NCBI RefSeq assembly: GCF_024679095.1
Contig: NC_066517.1
Span: forward strand, 20,584,540 to 20,648,539
Direction: 5' to 3'
From: Eriocheir sinensis
Taxonomy: Eukaryota > Arthropoda > Malacostraca > Decapoda > Varunidae
DNA length: 64,000 nt
Shown: positions 21,372-33,030 of the stretch, piece after piece
Numbering within the stretch: position 1 is the stretch's first letter
Layout of the letters: each line of letters begins with the position of its first letter
Program-made: the position numbers and the translations under genes
Notes under the pieces: generated by a model
The model's database searches: none
What the model was told of the DNA's origin: nothing
Seen by the model: only the letters and a program-made list of their open reading frames with translations

Positions 21372-22437
21372 TCATTTAATAGACGGATTGCCGTTCATTA
21401 TAACTTTCTTTTCCTTCTGTGTTATTAATCACTTGCTTTCCATCAAAGTTTTCATTACTTCTTTTAATTGGTGAAGTTTTTTTCTTGTATTAATTTGTCC
21501 AGAAGGAACACCTAAAAATGTTCCTCCAAGAAGTTTTTATAGTTCAAGATTAGTGTTACTTATTGTTGATTTTTTTTTCTTTGTCTTTTTGCTCAAGTGA
21601 ATTTATTGGTGCTATTTAAGGTCGGCACTAACTAATTACTTATGTATGATAAAGACTAAGTTTCGTTTTATATCCGTTTTATTTTGTTTCGACAATCTCG
21701 TGAAAACCAAACACCACCATATTTGTTCAACTCAACATGTAAAGAAAAAGCGTTATCAAGCGCAATTCATGTTATTTTGGCGAATATATCATCAATTAAT
21801 TACTTTTACCACGATTGTTATATGCCAGGTGCTGATTACAGATATATATTTTCGTTCCCTTTTGTCTGCCTTATTGAATGGTCAGATACTTGTTTTACTC
21901 AGTTGTATTTTAATGAGTTAATGAGACGAACAAACTAGCAACTCATCCTTCTCTCTTTATGACTTGTATTTTGCTTTAGGTTAACCGTCATGATAAGTGT
22001 GATATGACGATAGATAGATAAACTTTAGGAAACTGAAACTCATAGGTCTATATTCTCAAGCATTTCAGGTCCTACACACCCACACATATTATAGGACCTT
22101 CGTAGAGGTTATGGATACTTCTTTGAGGAATTTCGTTGAGGTTATGGATATTTCTTTGAGTATTTCTATTGGCCTCGTGATAGTTTGGCAAGGCTCTGCA
22201 TCATGAACTCGAAAATAACACTCATGAAAACCCGACTAATCTCCTTTGTGGACTTTGGAAATAGTTTTTTGAGAGCCGAAAGCGTCCTAGAAAACGGGCC
22301 TTAAAGTCGAGTATCCGAGGCGCTTCTGGTGGTTGATGGCCCCGAGGCGTCTCAGCGTTAGTCCCTCGAAGTACAGAATTTGTCCTTCACGCACCATAGC
22401 CGCTGGAAAATGCATCTCCTGTTGTCGGCCGATTTCT

Positions 22438-22438
<1 letters not shown>
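21369..22438. other. AT-rich, single-copy-looking DNA; no supported gene
   Basis: About 1 kb without microsatellites. A 33-bp duplication at 22105-22165 carries GAGGTTATGGATA(C/T)TTCTT. 22200-22438 is GC-balanced with open frames on both strands (about 50 codons on minus), but no domain was recognised; it may be an old interspersed element. Confidence 0.4.
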
Positions 22439-22476
<38 letters not shown>

Positions 22477-22492
22477 CACACACACGCACACG
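22439..22492 (+). repeat. (CA)n, interrupted
   Basis: CA tract with interruptions near its 3' end. Confidence 0.95.
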
Positions 22493-22619
22493 GTAGCGAG
22501 CCTGGCAAGAGGAGAGGCAAAAAAGAGTATATTGCCCTCATTTGTTTTGGAACGATGTTGGTTTCCTCTACTTATAGGGTTTGTTTGGTTTATGTGTTTA
22601 TAGTCTGCTGGGTTGGAAA

Positions 22620-24325
22620 GTTGGGGGTGTAGGTTTTTGTTTTTTATGTTTTTGTTTTTATTTGTTTTGGGGTTTATCTTTGTTTGTTTTGATGCGTTTT
22701 TTTTTTTTTTTGCGTTTTATATGTTTCAGTCCGTATTTTTTGTTTACTTTCAACTTTATTATTTTACTGTTTTAACTTTTCTTGTGTGTTTTGTATTTCA
22801 CGTTGTTCATATTCTTTGTTTCTTTAAATTTCCATGTTTTTTGCACCTTTATTCTCTGCTCCTTGCTTTTTTATCACACGTTTCTCCTCTCTACTTTCCA
22901 TCCTTCCTTCCTTCCTTCTTTCTATCGTTCTCTTTCTTATTTCTTTCGTTTTCTTCATTTCTTTCTTCGTTCCTTGTCACTTGGTTCTCATTTCCCCTCC
23001 TTCCTTATTCCCCTCCTTTCATCTCATTCCCTCAACCACGTCTTCCTATCTTTCCTGTCCCCTCTCTTTATCATCCTTCTCCTCCTTCTCTCCATTTTCA
23101 TCAGCATTCCTTCCGGTCGCTTTCTCTCCTCCACCCGTGCAGATCTTTCTTCTCCTTTCCCATCTCTTCCTCCCCTCTCTTCATTTACCTCCTCTTGTCT
23201 TCCTCCCTGTGTCCCCTTCCTCCTCCTCCTCCTCCTCCTCCTCCTCTCTCTTCCTCTTCCTCGTCATGGTCAGCTTAGTGAACGGAAAACCAACGCAGGT
23301 CATCTTCAAACCACCATTCAGACTGACTTTGTTTTTTACTTTTTTTTTAACTGGTCCTGAAGTTAAGATTGAACAATAGAACTTCTCCCTCCCTCTATCT
23401 CCCTTTTCCTTCCCTCCCTTTCTCCCCCTCTCTCTCTCTCTCCTTGTTCCCTTCTCTCCTCTCCCTCTCTTCCTCCTTCCGATGTCTACTATCCTTTTCT
23501 TTCTATTCTTTCGCATCTTTTAATTTTTCTTTCATTTTTTTGTGATTCTTTTCTACTTTGTCTTCTTTCTCTTCTCTTCTCTTCTCTTCCTACCTTCTGT
23601 TTCCTCTACTATCCTTTTTTTCTGTTCTTTCGCTTTTTTCATTTTTTCTTTCATTTTTTTGTGATTCTTTTTTACTTTGTCTTCTTTCACTTCTCTCCTC
23701 CTTTCTTCCTACCTTCTGTTTCCTCTTCTCTTTTGTTTCTCACTTGCCCTGTTCTTATTTTCCTTTGCTCTTTTTTCCCTTCTATACTACATTTCTCATT
23801 TTCTGTTCTTTTCTTCTTCCTCTTTTCTTCCATTTCTCCTAATCTCTCCATCCCTTCATCCCCTCTTTCCATTTTCATTTGCTTTTTTCTTGTGTTATTT
23901 GCTCTGTCCTTCCCTTTCTTCGTCTCTTCCCTCCGTCTCCCCTTTCCTTCTATTCTTTTTCCTGTGTCTCTTTCCTTCTTCCCTTATTTCAGTCTTCTTC
24001 TATTTCTTCTTCTTACTTATACTCGTGCACGTGTCATTATCCTCTTCCTCTTCCTTCTCCTCCTCCTCCTCCTTCACCTGCATCTTTTTTCTTTTCCTTC
24101 TCCTCCGTCTTTTTTTTCTCCTTCTCCTCCTCCTCCCTATTCATCCCTTGCCTCGTCCACGCTAGCATTCTCAGCCTGTCTCCTCGTTCTACTCCTCCTC
24201 CTCCTCGTCCTCCTCCTCCTCCTCCTCCTCCTCCTCCTCCTGGTAATGGGTGGTAGTCTCGAAATTGGGTTCTTCCGCGGCTGAAGTAGTGAGGCAGGTT
24301 CTCCTCCTCCTCCTCCTCCTCCTCT
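22620..24325. repeat. Long T/C-rich domain with (TCC)n runs
   Basis: T-rich to 22850, then almost all C/T to 24325 on the + strand, broken only at about 23255-23390. (TCC)n at 23217-23246, 24208-24242 and 24300-24326. The motif TTTTTTTGTGATTCTTTT and its flank is duplicated at about 23537 and 23658. Confidence 0.8.
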
Positions 24326-24654
24326 GCTCACTTGGAAGGCTTAGAGAACTCTGCAAGTTATTCCTCAGTTCTCGCCTCTTTACCCCCTCCTCCTCCTCCT
24401 ACTCCCCCCCCCTCTCCTTCTTTCAATTCTTCTTCCTCCACCTCCACTGTCCTTCCCCTTCTACTCTTGTATTTCCTTCTCCTATTTTCTCCTCGTCCTC
24501 GTCCTCGTCGTCTCCTACTTCTTTACTCCTCCTCTTCCTTCTTCTTGTTCATCCTTTCCTCTTCTACTTTTGTTTTTCCTCCTACTGGTTCTTCCTCCTT
24601 CTCCACTTATTCCACCCTGTCCTCCTCCTTCTTCTCCTCCTCCTGCTCCTCCTC
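24326..24654. other. C/T-rich DNA leading into the LINE tail
   Basis: Mixed only at 24326-24385. The rest is TCC-rich with no supported gene. Confidence 0.6.
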
Positions 24655-24925
24655 CTCCTCTTCTTCATACGGAGTTTCTTTTCAAACCGAGCCATCTGCC
24701 ACTGGAACAATCTTCCCTCAAAAGTAGTAAACTCGAACACCATCAACTCCTTCAAAACTCGAATCGACCGTCACCTCATTGCGACAGGAGTACATTGAAT
24801 ATCGAGGTGCTTTCATCTGCTCCCCAGGCCCCAAGTGGCTGTCGAGCAGATTAAATCACCAAAGAGGGCAACCTCGTAATGAGCCAATAGCCTTTCTGCT
24901 GCCTGCATTTCCGTGTATCCATGTT
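24655..24925 (+). mobile_element. 3' end of a CR1/jockey-like LINE, second copy
   Basis: The frame starting near 24666 reads SNRAICHWNNLPSKVVNSNT, then INSFKTRIDRHLIATGVH and a stop: the conserved last residues of this reverse-transcriptase family, without breaks. The 5' end joins a (TCC)n run directly, so either it is severely 5' truncated or the upstream part has been replaced by microsatellite expansion. The 3' end shares CCATGTTTCCTCCTCC with the copy at 1281-1930. Confidence 0.8.
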
Positions 24926-25040
24926 TCCTCCTCCCCATTCCTAGCACATCGAACTCACACTCCCTCCCGTAAACTCTGCCCATTCTGGTGAACTTTCTGT
25001 GGACCGAAATATGCCAACGAATGGACTTCTTTTCGCCATT

Positions 25041-25560
25041 GTTCTTCGTTCTTTCTCCATTGTTGTCCTCTCTCCTTTCTTTCCCTTCTCCGCCTCTTCT
25101 TTCCCTTACTCTTTTCTTTCATGCTTCGTTCTTACTCCATTATTTTCCTCTCTTCTTTCCTTCCTTTCTCCGCCTCTTCTTTCCCTTACTCTTTTCTTTC
25201 ATGCTTCGTTCTTCCTCCATTGTTTTCTTCTCTCCTTTCCTTCCTTTCTCTGCCTCTTCTTTCCCTTACTCTTTTCTTTCATGCTTCGTTCCTCCTCTAT
25301 TGTTTTCCTCTCTTTTCCTTCCTTTCTCCGCCTCTTCTTTCCCTTACTCTTTTCTTTCATGCTTCGTTCTTACTCCATTATTTTCCTCTCTTCTTTCCTT
25401 CCTTTCTCCGCCTCTTCTTTCCCTTACTCTTTTCTTGCATGCTTCGTTCTTACTCCATTGTTTTCCTCTCTTCTTTCCTTCCCTATTATCCGCCTCTCCT
25501 TCCCTCACTCTTTTTTTCATACTTCGTTTCTTCTTTATATTCTTCTTTCCTTGCCTAGTT
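25041..25560 (+). repeat. 80-bp minisatellite, about six copies
   Basis: TTCCCTTACTCTTTTCTTTC starts at 25101, 25181, 25261, 25339 and 25419 (periods 80, 80, 78, 80), with a diverged unit before and after. Each unit includes ATGCTTCGTTC and CTCCGCCTCTTC. Confidence 0.9.
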
Positions 25561-26029
25561 CGTCTCTCCTTTTTTCTCGTTTTCCATTTCTCCTCCTATT
25601 TCTTCCCTTCGTCTCTTGTTTCCCCTTCCCCTTCTTTCTTCATGTCACTACGAATGTGCTTTTATCATCCTATTCTCTTCTCTTCGCTTTTTCATTATCA
25701 CTTCCTTCCTCCTCCTATCCGTTTCTCTTCGTCTTTCTTCCATATGATCTTCCCTTTATTCCCTTATGTCACTACGAATTTACTTTTATCATGCTCTCCC
25801 TTTCACTCTTCCCTTTTTTTCATTTTCCCTTCCTTCTCTTCCTCCTCTCCATTTCTCTTCGTCTTTCTTTCTTTTGTTCTTTGTCTTATTTCTCTTTCCT
25901 TCATCTCTTCCGCCTCTCCTCTCCGTCTCTCCGTTTATCATATTCTTTCTTCCGTTCTTATCCACTTTCCACTTTATTTTTGTCTACCCTTCACTGTACA
26001 AAAGCTGTCATTCGCATTTACTTTTGTCC
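25561..26029. other. C/T-rich domain; no gene
   Basis: Continuation of the pyrimidine domain. ATGTCACTACGAAT(G/T)T(G/A)CTTTTATCAT is present at about 25643 and 25767, another local duplication. Confidence 0.6.
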
Positions 26030-26225
26030 TTTTCTTCGCCTTTACCTTCGTCTTCGCCTTCGCCTTCGTCTTCTTCCGCGGGGCCGAAATCGTGATTGGT
26101 CGCCGAAATCTCCACACTCCTCTAGGTCGTCGACTCTGGCTCTTTTACGCGTTGGGAGAGCCGCTTCTGCCGCTGCCGTGCGTGAAAAGCCGAGGCACAG
26201 TGTTTGTTTCTGGTGTTCATTTGGG
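26030..26225. other. CpG-containing block with TTTCGG motifs and a CCAAT box
   Basis: (CTTCGC)n-like repeats at 26030-26075, then a GC-balanced stretch with ATTGG at 26095-26099. A minus-strand frame through this block reads a mixed Arg/Ala/Asp/Glu sequence (ending RFRPRGRRRR in the repeat). It may be regulatory or part of an exon; no splice sites decide it. Confidence 0.25.
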
Positions 26226-26523
26226 AGATAGAAGGTAGGAAGGAAAGCGAGAAGGCAGAAAGGGAAGAAGCAAGGATAGGCGGGCATGCAGATAGGAAGA
26301 GAACAGAAGAGAGGAAGGAATGGGGTAGACAGAAAGGGAGGGACGTAGAAGGAAGAACAGGAAACATGGAATAGAGGAGGAGGAAGGGGGTGAAAGGGAA
26401 GAGTAGGATGACAACTGATAAAAAGGGAGGAGGGGAAGAGACGAAGGGAAAAGAAAAGGAGGAAAGAAAGAGATGGACGGAGGAGGAGGTGGAGTTTGGT
26501 GTAAGTGATGTTGGAGGTAAGTA

Positions 26524-26558
<35 letters not shown>

Positions 26559-26722
26559 GAAAAAAGGAAGGAAGAAAGAAAGAAAGAAAGAAAGTACTGG
26601 TATGTAAAAGTAGCGTAAGGAGGAGGAGGAAGAAAGAAGGATGGGAAGGTACCTGTTTTAAATATTCCAGGTGAGGCCAAGGCTGGTAACAGATTGAGGA
26701 TACTATTGCACTCTTTGTTAGT

Positions 26723-26772
<50 letters not shown>

Positions 26773-27600
26773 GGATATATGAGTGAAATTGAAATTCGAC
26801 AAAAACAAAATAAGAAAAAAAATAGGAAGGGGTTGAAAGGGTGAGGGGTGAGGAAAGAGAAAAATAATTGAAAAAAAGAGAGATGCAGGTGAAAAAATGA
26901 ATATGTGAAACAGTGACCGTAAAAAATGTAAAACGAAAAAAAAAAAGAAACGAAGCTCCGCAAAATGTCAAAGCGAGTGAAAGTAAAAGAAATAAACTCG
27001 TAAAACTAATGAATAAAAATAATGCAGAAAATTTATGACTGAATAATTAATAAAAGTCAAGCGTCAACTCCCAAGGATAAACAAAACTATCACTTCCAAG
27101 AAATGAAAATAAATGTAAACTGTCGATTCCAAAAACGAAAATTAATAAAAAAGTTAAAAAAAAATCCTTCACAGTGAAAAGGGAATAGAAAGAAAAAGTA
27201 TAGATAAGAAAAACTGAATGAGAAAGAAAGAAATCGACGAAGAAGAAAATTAGAAGTAAAGATTAATGAAGAGTAGAAAAGAAAAAGGAAATGATGAACA
27301 AGAAAATTAGAAGAAAAGATTAATGAAAAGTAGAAAAGAAAAAAAATGATCAAGAAAATTAGAAAGTAAAGAGTAATGAAGAGTAGAAAAGAGCAAAGGA
27401 AAGAAAACGTGCGAAACTTGAACTATAAATAAACCGCGAGACAACAGAATTAACCAACAGACACACACACACGCATGCCAAAAAAAAGCAACGCACGCAG
27501 AAAGTTAAATTAGGGGCAGGAACTGACTTGCAAATTATTGTTATCATCATCAGAATTAAAAGTTTTGTTTATATATATTTTTTTTTTATACTGACGCGTT
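26226..27600. repeat. Purine-rich domain with (GAAA)n and (GA)n
   Basis: A/G-rich on the + strand from 26226 to about 27500. (AAAG)n at 26524-26594 and (GA)n at 26728-26771. At 27235-27400 the motif GAAGAGTAGAAAAGA(A/G) with AAAATTAGAAG recurs about every 60-70 bp. Confidence 0.75.
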
Positions 27601-27609
27601 AACTGGCAG

Positions 27610-27776
27610 AGCAGGGGAAGACAGACAGACAGACGGACAGATAGACACAGACACAGACACAGAGAAGTAGGCAGACAGACGGACAGAGAGGCAGACAGGT
27701 AGACAGACAGATATAAACAGGCAGGCAGAGAGAGTGATAGGCAGGACGAGTGACAGACAGGTAGACAGAAAGGTCG

Positions 27777-27810
<34 letters not shown>
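27610..27810 (+). repeat. (CAGA)-type repeats ending in (CA)n
   Basis: ACAGACAGAC-rich DNA at 27620-27775, then a pure (CA)n at 27779-27810. Confidence 0.9.
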
Positions 27811-27811
<1 letters not shown>

Positions 27812-27854
27812 ACAAAACAGATTCTCACATCTCTGTCGGCCCTGTAACCACTAC

Positions 27855-27899
27855 CACCTCCTCCTCCTCCTCCTCCTCCTCCTCCTCCTCCTCCTCCTG
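27855..27899 (+). repeat. (TCC)n
   Basis: Pure run of about 15 units. Confidence 0.95.
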
Positions 27900-28129
27900 C
27901 TTCCTGGCCGAATATTGACAAGCACCGAAAGCTTCCCAATATTTCGTGTTCGAGGGAGTATTTGCTCCTTCGTTTTCGGCTCCCTGTGAATATTTCGGCT
28001 CCTCGAGGGTTGGTTCGCCTAAGTGAAATTTCGGCAATGGTACAATTTCGGGTCCTTGGCGGCGAAATTTTTCAGAATCGGAGAGAGAATTGGGCTGTGC
28101 GGACACGTTGAGATTTTGTCCGAGGAGGA

Positions 28130-28130
<1 letters not shown>
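27900..28130. other. Unique block with recurrent TTTCGG
   Basis: TTTCGG or TTTTCGG occurs at about 27973, 27993, 28026 and 28046 within 230 bp of balanced composition. A minus-strand frame of about 60 mixed residues is open across it but ends in the TCC/GGA run. No function can be assigned. Confidence 0.3.
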
Positions 28131-28166
<36 letters not shown>

Positions 28167-28920
28167 TCTGAAGTCGAGCAATGAATGTTTCGCAGCGATA
28201 AATTTCGATGAAGAGCGAGACAATTGAATACATAACCTCCCTCCCCTTGCAGTATCGAGAGAGAGAGAGAGAGAGAGAGTAATAAAACTAAGTAAAGCTC
28301 TGAGTAACGGCAAGACTGACTGACAGATAGGAAAGAAGACAAGAAAGAATAAACAGAAGAGAGAGAGAGAACTGCCACAAGGAGAATAAACATTAGCACC
28401 ATACAGAGAAAGAGTAGGAGAGAAGGGAATAAGGAAGAGAAGAGATGAAAACAGGAGAGCAAAAACATAAATTACATAAAAAAAGAAACCTAAGAATTAA
28501 ACAGAATAAGAGAGACAGAGAAAGTGAAGAAGGATGAAAGATAATTAGACTAGATAAATGCAAAGATAGACGGGAAAAATACAAAAAAAAATAGACAAAG
28601 AGAATGGAGAGAATGGAATAGGGAAGACTAAGAGAGGACGACAGAGAGTAGAAACATAGATAAAACAACCTAAGCATTAAACTGCACAAGGGAGAAAACG
28701 GGAAAAGGAAGATATAAGAGGAAGACAATTAGAAAAGAAAGACAAAGATGGACGGCAAGAAAGACATACAGACAGACAGACACAGATGAAAGCAATGAGG
28801 GCAATAAACCATCATAGACTCGACGACAAGGAGGGAAGAAAACGGAAAACGACACGATGAAAAACATACACAGGAGGGACGTGGAGATAGAGCCATTAAG
28901 AGACCAATAACGTAAAGAGT
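28131..28920. repeat. (GA)n tracts and purine-rich DNA
   Basis: (GA)n at about 28135-28161 and 28257-28280, then A/G-rich DNA to 28700. No gene. Confidence 0.7.
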
Positions 28921-28924
28921 TTTC

Positions 28925-29443
28925 ATGGCTACTAGTGAGGCGGCCATGCGGGAAGGGAGGAAGGGAAGGGAAGGGAAGGGAAGGGAAGGGGAGGCGGTGA
29001 AGAGTTTAACACCAGTACAGGACGATGGTTCTCCTTTAAGCACAGACACACCCCAACGACAACAACTATCTCCTGCAAATATCTCACTTCCTGGCCTCTC
29101 CCTCCTCTTCCTCCTCTTCTTCCTCTTCCTCTTGCTTCGCCTTGGCTTATGTACTTCTGCTTCCTCCTTCCTTTCTTCCTTCCCCGTCCCCCTTCTCTAC
29201 TTCCTCTTCCTCCTTTTTTTTATATATATATTTCTGATCTTCCTAGGTTTGTACTTTCGCTTTTCTTCATCCGCATTCTTCCTCTGTCCTCCTCTTCTTC
29301 CTTCTCCTTCTCTAATTTCTCTTCCTCTTCCTTCTCCTCCCATGTATTCCTGGCGTCCCGTTATCGTTTGTGTGTGTGTGAGAGAGAGAGAGAGATTCGT
29401 TATGGCACAATCTCCCATTTCGTCTACACTGCCACTACAATAA
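28925..29443 (+). other. Open frame with a good start context; doubtful gene
   Basis: An ATG in a fair context (TTTTCATGG) opens 172 codons. The first 57 residues are mixed in composition (MATSEAAMREG, then a Gly/Arg/Glu run from (GGGAA)n at 28966-28990, then TPVQDDGSPLSTDTPQRQQ), but the rest is Leu/Phe/Ser from C/T-rich DNA and looks like a shadow. If real, the coding part is probably a first exon ending before 29100; no clear donor was found. Confidence 0.15.
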
Positions 29444-29560
29444 AGAACAACTACTACAACTACAACTACTACTACTACTTCTACTACCACTACCACCGCT
29501 ACAAAAACTACAACAACAACCATTACTACTACTATTACTGCTACTGCCTGCCGTTACTTT
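29440..29560 (+). repeat. (ACT/ACA)n trinucleotide stretch
   Basis: ACTACA and ACTACT repeats with interruptions from 29447 to 29553. Confidence 0.9.
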
Positions 29561-29808
29561 AAATGATAGAGGCACATATATTCAACAGTTTGTAAAGAGG
29601 ACGACGACGAGGAGGAGGAGGAGGGGGAGGAGGAAGCATGAACGGATAAGGAAGAAGAGGAGGAAGAAGAGAAACACTGGTCAGGGAGGAGGAAGAGATG
29701 AAATGGAAACCGAACTGGGGAAGAGAGGGAAGGGGACAAGGAGGAGGAGGAGGATTAGGACGAGGAAAAGGGAGTGGAAGGGGGTGGGGGAGTGGATGTT
29801 AATGCTGA
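29561..29808. other. Purine-rich DNA with (GGA)n; no gene
   Basis: GGA runs at about 29605-29635 and 29740-29757, and G-rich DNA to 29800. Confidence 0.6.
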
Positions 29809-30037
29809 GTGATTTCGGTGATAATTAATTTGCGTCCCTTTGGCTACCTGTCGATTTCCGTGATTTCGCTTTCCGGCGCCGCGCTGGAATATCGGATTAA
29901 GATGCGTCGCCTAAACGCTCTCGGTACAGCAGAAATCGCTTACCGTGGAGTCCGAGTCGCGCCTGATGCCGAGCCGAACCAGTTAGCAAGGGCCGAATTT
30001 GTAGGTATATATCTGTGTGCTTACCTTGCTCGACAGG
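29809..30037 (+). other. Possible exon ending at CAG|GTATGT
   Basis: 76 codons are open in balanced, non-repeat DNA and stop at a good donor (GCTCGACAG|GTATGT at about 30038). A likely shorter exon starts at an internal acceptor-like TCGGTACAG (about 29935) and reads EIAYRGVRVAPDAEPNQLAR onward. No domain was recognised and the upstream acceptor is weak, so a chance frame is possible. Confidence 0.2.
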
Positions 30038-30048
30038 TATGTATATTG

Positions 30049-30049
<1 letters not shown>

Positions 30050-30101
<52 letters not shown>

Positions 30102-30150
30102 CTTCTCTCTCTCTCTCTTCTCTCTCTCTTCTCTCTCTCGATGCCATCAT
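30050..30150 (+). repeat. (CT)n, interrupted
   Basis: CT tract at 30051-30096 followed by CTCT/TTCT interruptions to 30140. Confidence 0.95.
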
Positions 30151-30286
30151 TAATCTTGCCTTTTTAATCGTATTTTTGTTATATATTGTTATTAATTATC
30201 ATATTTTTCAAGTTTTATTTTTTTACCGGCCTACAGGTGTGGCTTTTAAAGGGCTCACCTGGATGCTTTAATTGATTACCTGTCGT

Positions 30287-30298
30287 ATCACACACACA

Positions 30299-30393
<95 letters not shown>
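30287..30393 (+). repeat. Compound (CA)n(TC)n
   Basis: Short (CA)n at 30289-30308 joined to (TC)n at 30309-30393. Confidence 0.95.
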
Positions 30394-30397
<4 letters not shown>

Positions 30398-30589
30398 GTG
30401 TTTGTGTGTGCGTTTGTGTGTTGTAATGTTTGTGCTAGTTGTTATTTCACGTTTTCAGGATAAGCGTTTTGTAATTATTATTATTTTTTTTTATTACCAC
30501 GATTTTATTCTTATTGGGATCGTCATCATCATTCTTCTCATTATTATTATTATTGTCTTGAAAGTCGTCCGTCATCTTCGGCATTATCA

Positions 30590-30700
30590 CCACCATCGTC
30601 ATCATCAGGAACAAAATGGCGGCGTCCTGGTCCTCGCAGTCCGCCTACGGTAATGGCCGCTTATCATAATTCCGCCGGAGCGATGGGTAATTATTTTTGA
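30590..30700 (+). other. GC-rich start-codon-like site
   Basis: ACAAAATGGCGGCG (ATG at 30616) is a strong start context. The frame MAASWSSQSAYG runs to TAA at 30667-30669, and a weak donor-like CTACG|GTAATG sits at about 30649. This could be the start of a gene or only a GC-rich mini-ORF. Confidence 0.15.
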
Positions 30701-30769
30701 TGAAGGTAATTGTGCTCTGTTACCTGTCCCTGCCACCTGCGTCACCTAGCTCTGTGCTGCGTCTCTTTC

Positions 30770-31280
30770 TCTCTTTCTGCTTTTTCTTCCTCTCACATTT
30801 TTATCTTTCTTTCGTTTGTCTTTAACTCTCCTCTTCTTTTTTATATTCCTTCTTTTTTTTTATTCCACTTATCTTTGTGTCTCTGTCTTTCTCCTCCTTC
30901 CCTCTCTCTGTTTCTGCTTTTTCTTCCTCTCACACTCTCGTTTGTCTTTAACTCTCCTCTTCTTTTTTATATTCCTTCTTTTTTTATTCCACTTATCTTT
31001 GTGTCTCTGTCTTTCTCCTTCTTCCCTCTCTCTCTTTCTGCTTTTTCTTCCTCTCACACTCTCGTTTGTCTTTAACTCTCCTCTTCTTTTTTATATTCCT
31101 TCTTTTTTTATTCCACTTATCTTTGTGTCTCTGTCTTTCTCCTCCTTCCCTCTCTCTTTCTGCTTTTTCTTCCTCTCACATTTTTATTTTTCTCTCGTTT
31201 GTCCTTAAGTCGCTTCTTCATATTCCTTCTTTCTCTACCCCAGTTATCTTTGTGTCTCTATCTTTCTCCTTCTCCTTCCC
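30770..31280 (+). repeat. Pyrimidine tandem repeat, unit about 125 bp, 3-4 copies
   Basis: TTTAACTCTCCTCTTC starts at 30821, 30947 and 31071, with a diverged unit at about 31204. Units share TTCCACTTATCTTTGTGTCT and TTTCTGCTTTTTCTTCCTCT. Confidence 0.9.
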
Positions 31281-32224
31281 ATCTTCATGTCTTTCTTTTA
31301 CTTTCCATCGTGTGCATATTTAACTTTCACTTTATTTATACTCCTTTTTTCTCTACTCCACTTCTCTCTGTCTCTCTTTCCTCTTCCTTCCCTCTCATCT
31401 TTCCTTTTTTTCTCCTTTACTTCATATCACGTGTCGCTATTTCCTTTCTTTCTTCACATGTCTTCTTTCTTTACTCCTCTTGTCTTCTTTCCTTTCGCTC
31501 TCCTATTACTTCTTTTCTCTCTTTTCCTTTCTATGTATTCCCTTCCAACTCCACATTCCCCTTTCTCCACTTCATCACTAACTTCCATCCTCACACAATC
31601 CACTTTTTCCTTTATTCCTTTTTACCATATCTTCTTTCTTATCGTTCTCGCGTCTCTTTCCTCTTAAAATTTCTTCTTGATTCCCTTTTGTTCTTCCGTC
31701 CTCAACCGCCGCTTCTTCCTCCTCTCTCCTCCTACATCTCTCACTCTCACTCTCTCTCCCTCCCCACCTGTCTCCTCCTTCACACACCTGTCTCTCCTGG
31801 CGCCCATTTACACTTTATCATCTTAACACCTGAGCGCCGAACCTGCCCACAACATTCTCTCCCTACATGTTTCTCCCTCTCCTTCCCTCCCTTCCTCCCC
31901 CTATCTCTCCCTCCCTCTCACACATCGCTGTCTACACCTTCATCTCTATTTACCTTTCTCCTCTCTCACCTTCCTCCCTTAAGCCCATCCCTGTCTCTCT
32001 GTATTCCGGTTTCTTTCTCCTTTCCCTTTTCCTCTTCCTCCTTCTCCTTAGTATTTCAGCCTTCTATCTCTCCTTCAACTCTACGTACGTTTTTCCTCCT
32101 TCCTTATTTTCCTCCTTAAAGTCTCTCCCAGGTTCTCTTTATTATCCATTTTCTTTTTTTTCCCTCCCTCTATTCCTTTTTCGTGCTCCTTTATTCCTTC
32201 CTTCGTCTCTTCTGACATCTTCTC
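31281..32224. other. C/T-rich domain; no gene
   Basis: Almost continuous pyrimidine on the + strand. The long open frames are low-complexity. Confidence 0.6.
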
Positions 32225-32520
32225 CCTCAAGTTCAGTAAGGTCGATCACTCAAAGAACAAGTGAGACGATACAATACAATCATCGGAAGAAGTTGTTATT
32301 TATATTTAGCAAATCGAGTCATCCGCCACTGAAACAACCTTCCTGCAAAAGTAGTTAGTGGGAAAACGTACAACTCCTTTAAAAATCACAAACGTACAGC
32401 AAGGGATTTTATATGTTTTGTAGTCCTCTGAGATGCCCAACAAGGAGAATAAATGACTAAAGCAGTCTACCTTGTTATAAGCTCACAAGACTTATGTTCC
32501 TTGACCTGCTATGTTTCCTT
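32225..32520 (+). mobile_element. 3' end of a CR1/jockey-like LINE, third copy
   Basis: TTCAGTAAGGTCGATCACTC matches the FS.VDHS segment of the 1281-1930 copy. CATCCGCCACTGAAACAACC, TTCCTGCAAAAGTAGTTAGT and CTCCTTTAAAAATCACAAAC match its end, with internal deletions. ATAAATGACTAAAGCAGTC and the TGTTTCC end are also shared. Confidence 0.75.
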
Positions 32521-32554
32521 ATCAAAGCCTCTGTTTTTATCTCTCTGTATCCCT

Positions 32555-33030
32555 TCTTTCTCTTTTCCCTCTTCTAACTTCACCGATAAGCTTTCTGTAG
32601 CCTGATTCTCCTAGTTTCTTCCTCTAAGCCTCTTCCTGTCTGTTTGAATCTCTTTTCCTCTCTCATCTCCTTCGTCCATACTTCACATTCCTTTATCTCT
32701 CTTTCTGTGTCCCGTTTCTCTTCTCTCCCTCCTCTATGCTTCACCCATAAGCTTTCTGTTGCCTGATTCTCCTGGTTTTGTTCCTGTAAGCCTCTTCCTC
32801 TCTATTTGAATCTCTTTTCCTCTCTCTCATCTCCTTCGTCCATACTTCACATTCCTTTATCTCTCTTTCAGTGTCCCGTTTCTCTTCTCTCCCTCCTCTA
32901 TACTTCACCGATAAGCTTTCTGTTGCCTGATCTTCCTGGTTTTGTTCCTGTAAACCTCTTCCTCTCTATTTGAATCTCTTTTCCTCTCTCATCTCCTTCG
33001 TCCATACTTCACATTTCCCTATCTCCTCCT
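32555..33030 (+). repeat. Tandem repeat of about 162 bp, nearly three copies
   Basis: ATAAGCTTTCTGT starts at 32586, 32747 and 32911. Units also share TTGAATCTCTTTTCCTCTCT and TCCTTCGTCCATACTTCACA. Confidence 0.9.

Noticed and set aside
24988..26238. Two overlapping + strand frames of more than 400 codons
   Set aside because: They are Phe/Leu/Ser-rich readings of C/T-rich DNA and the 80-bp minisatellite; two phases are open at once.
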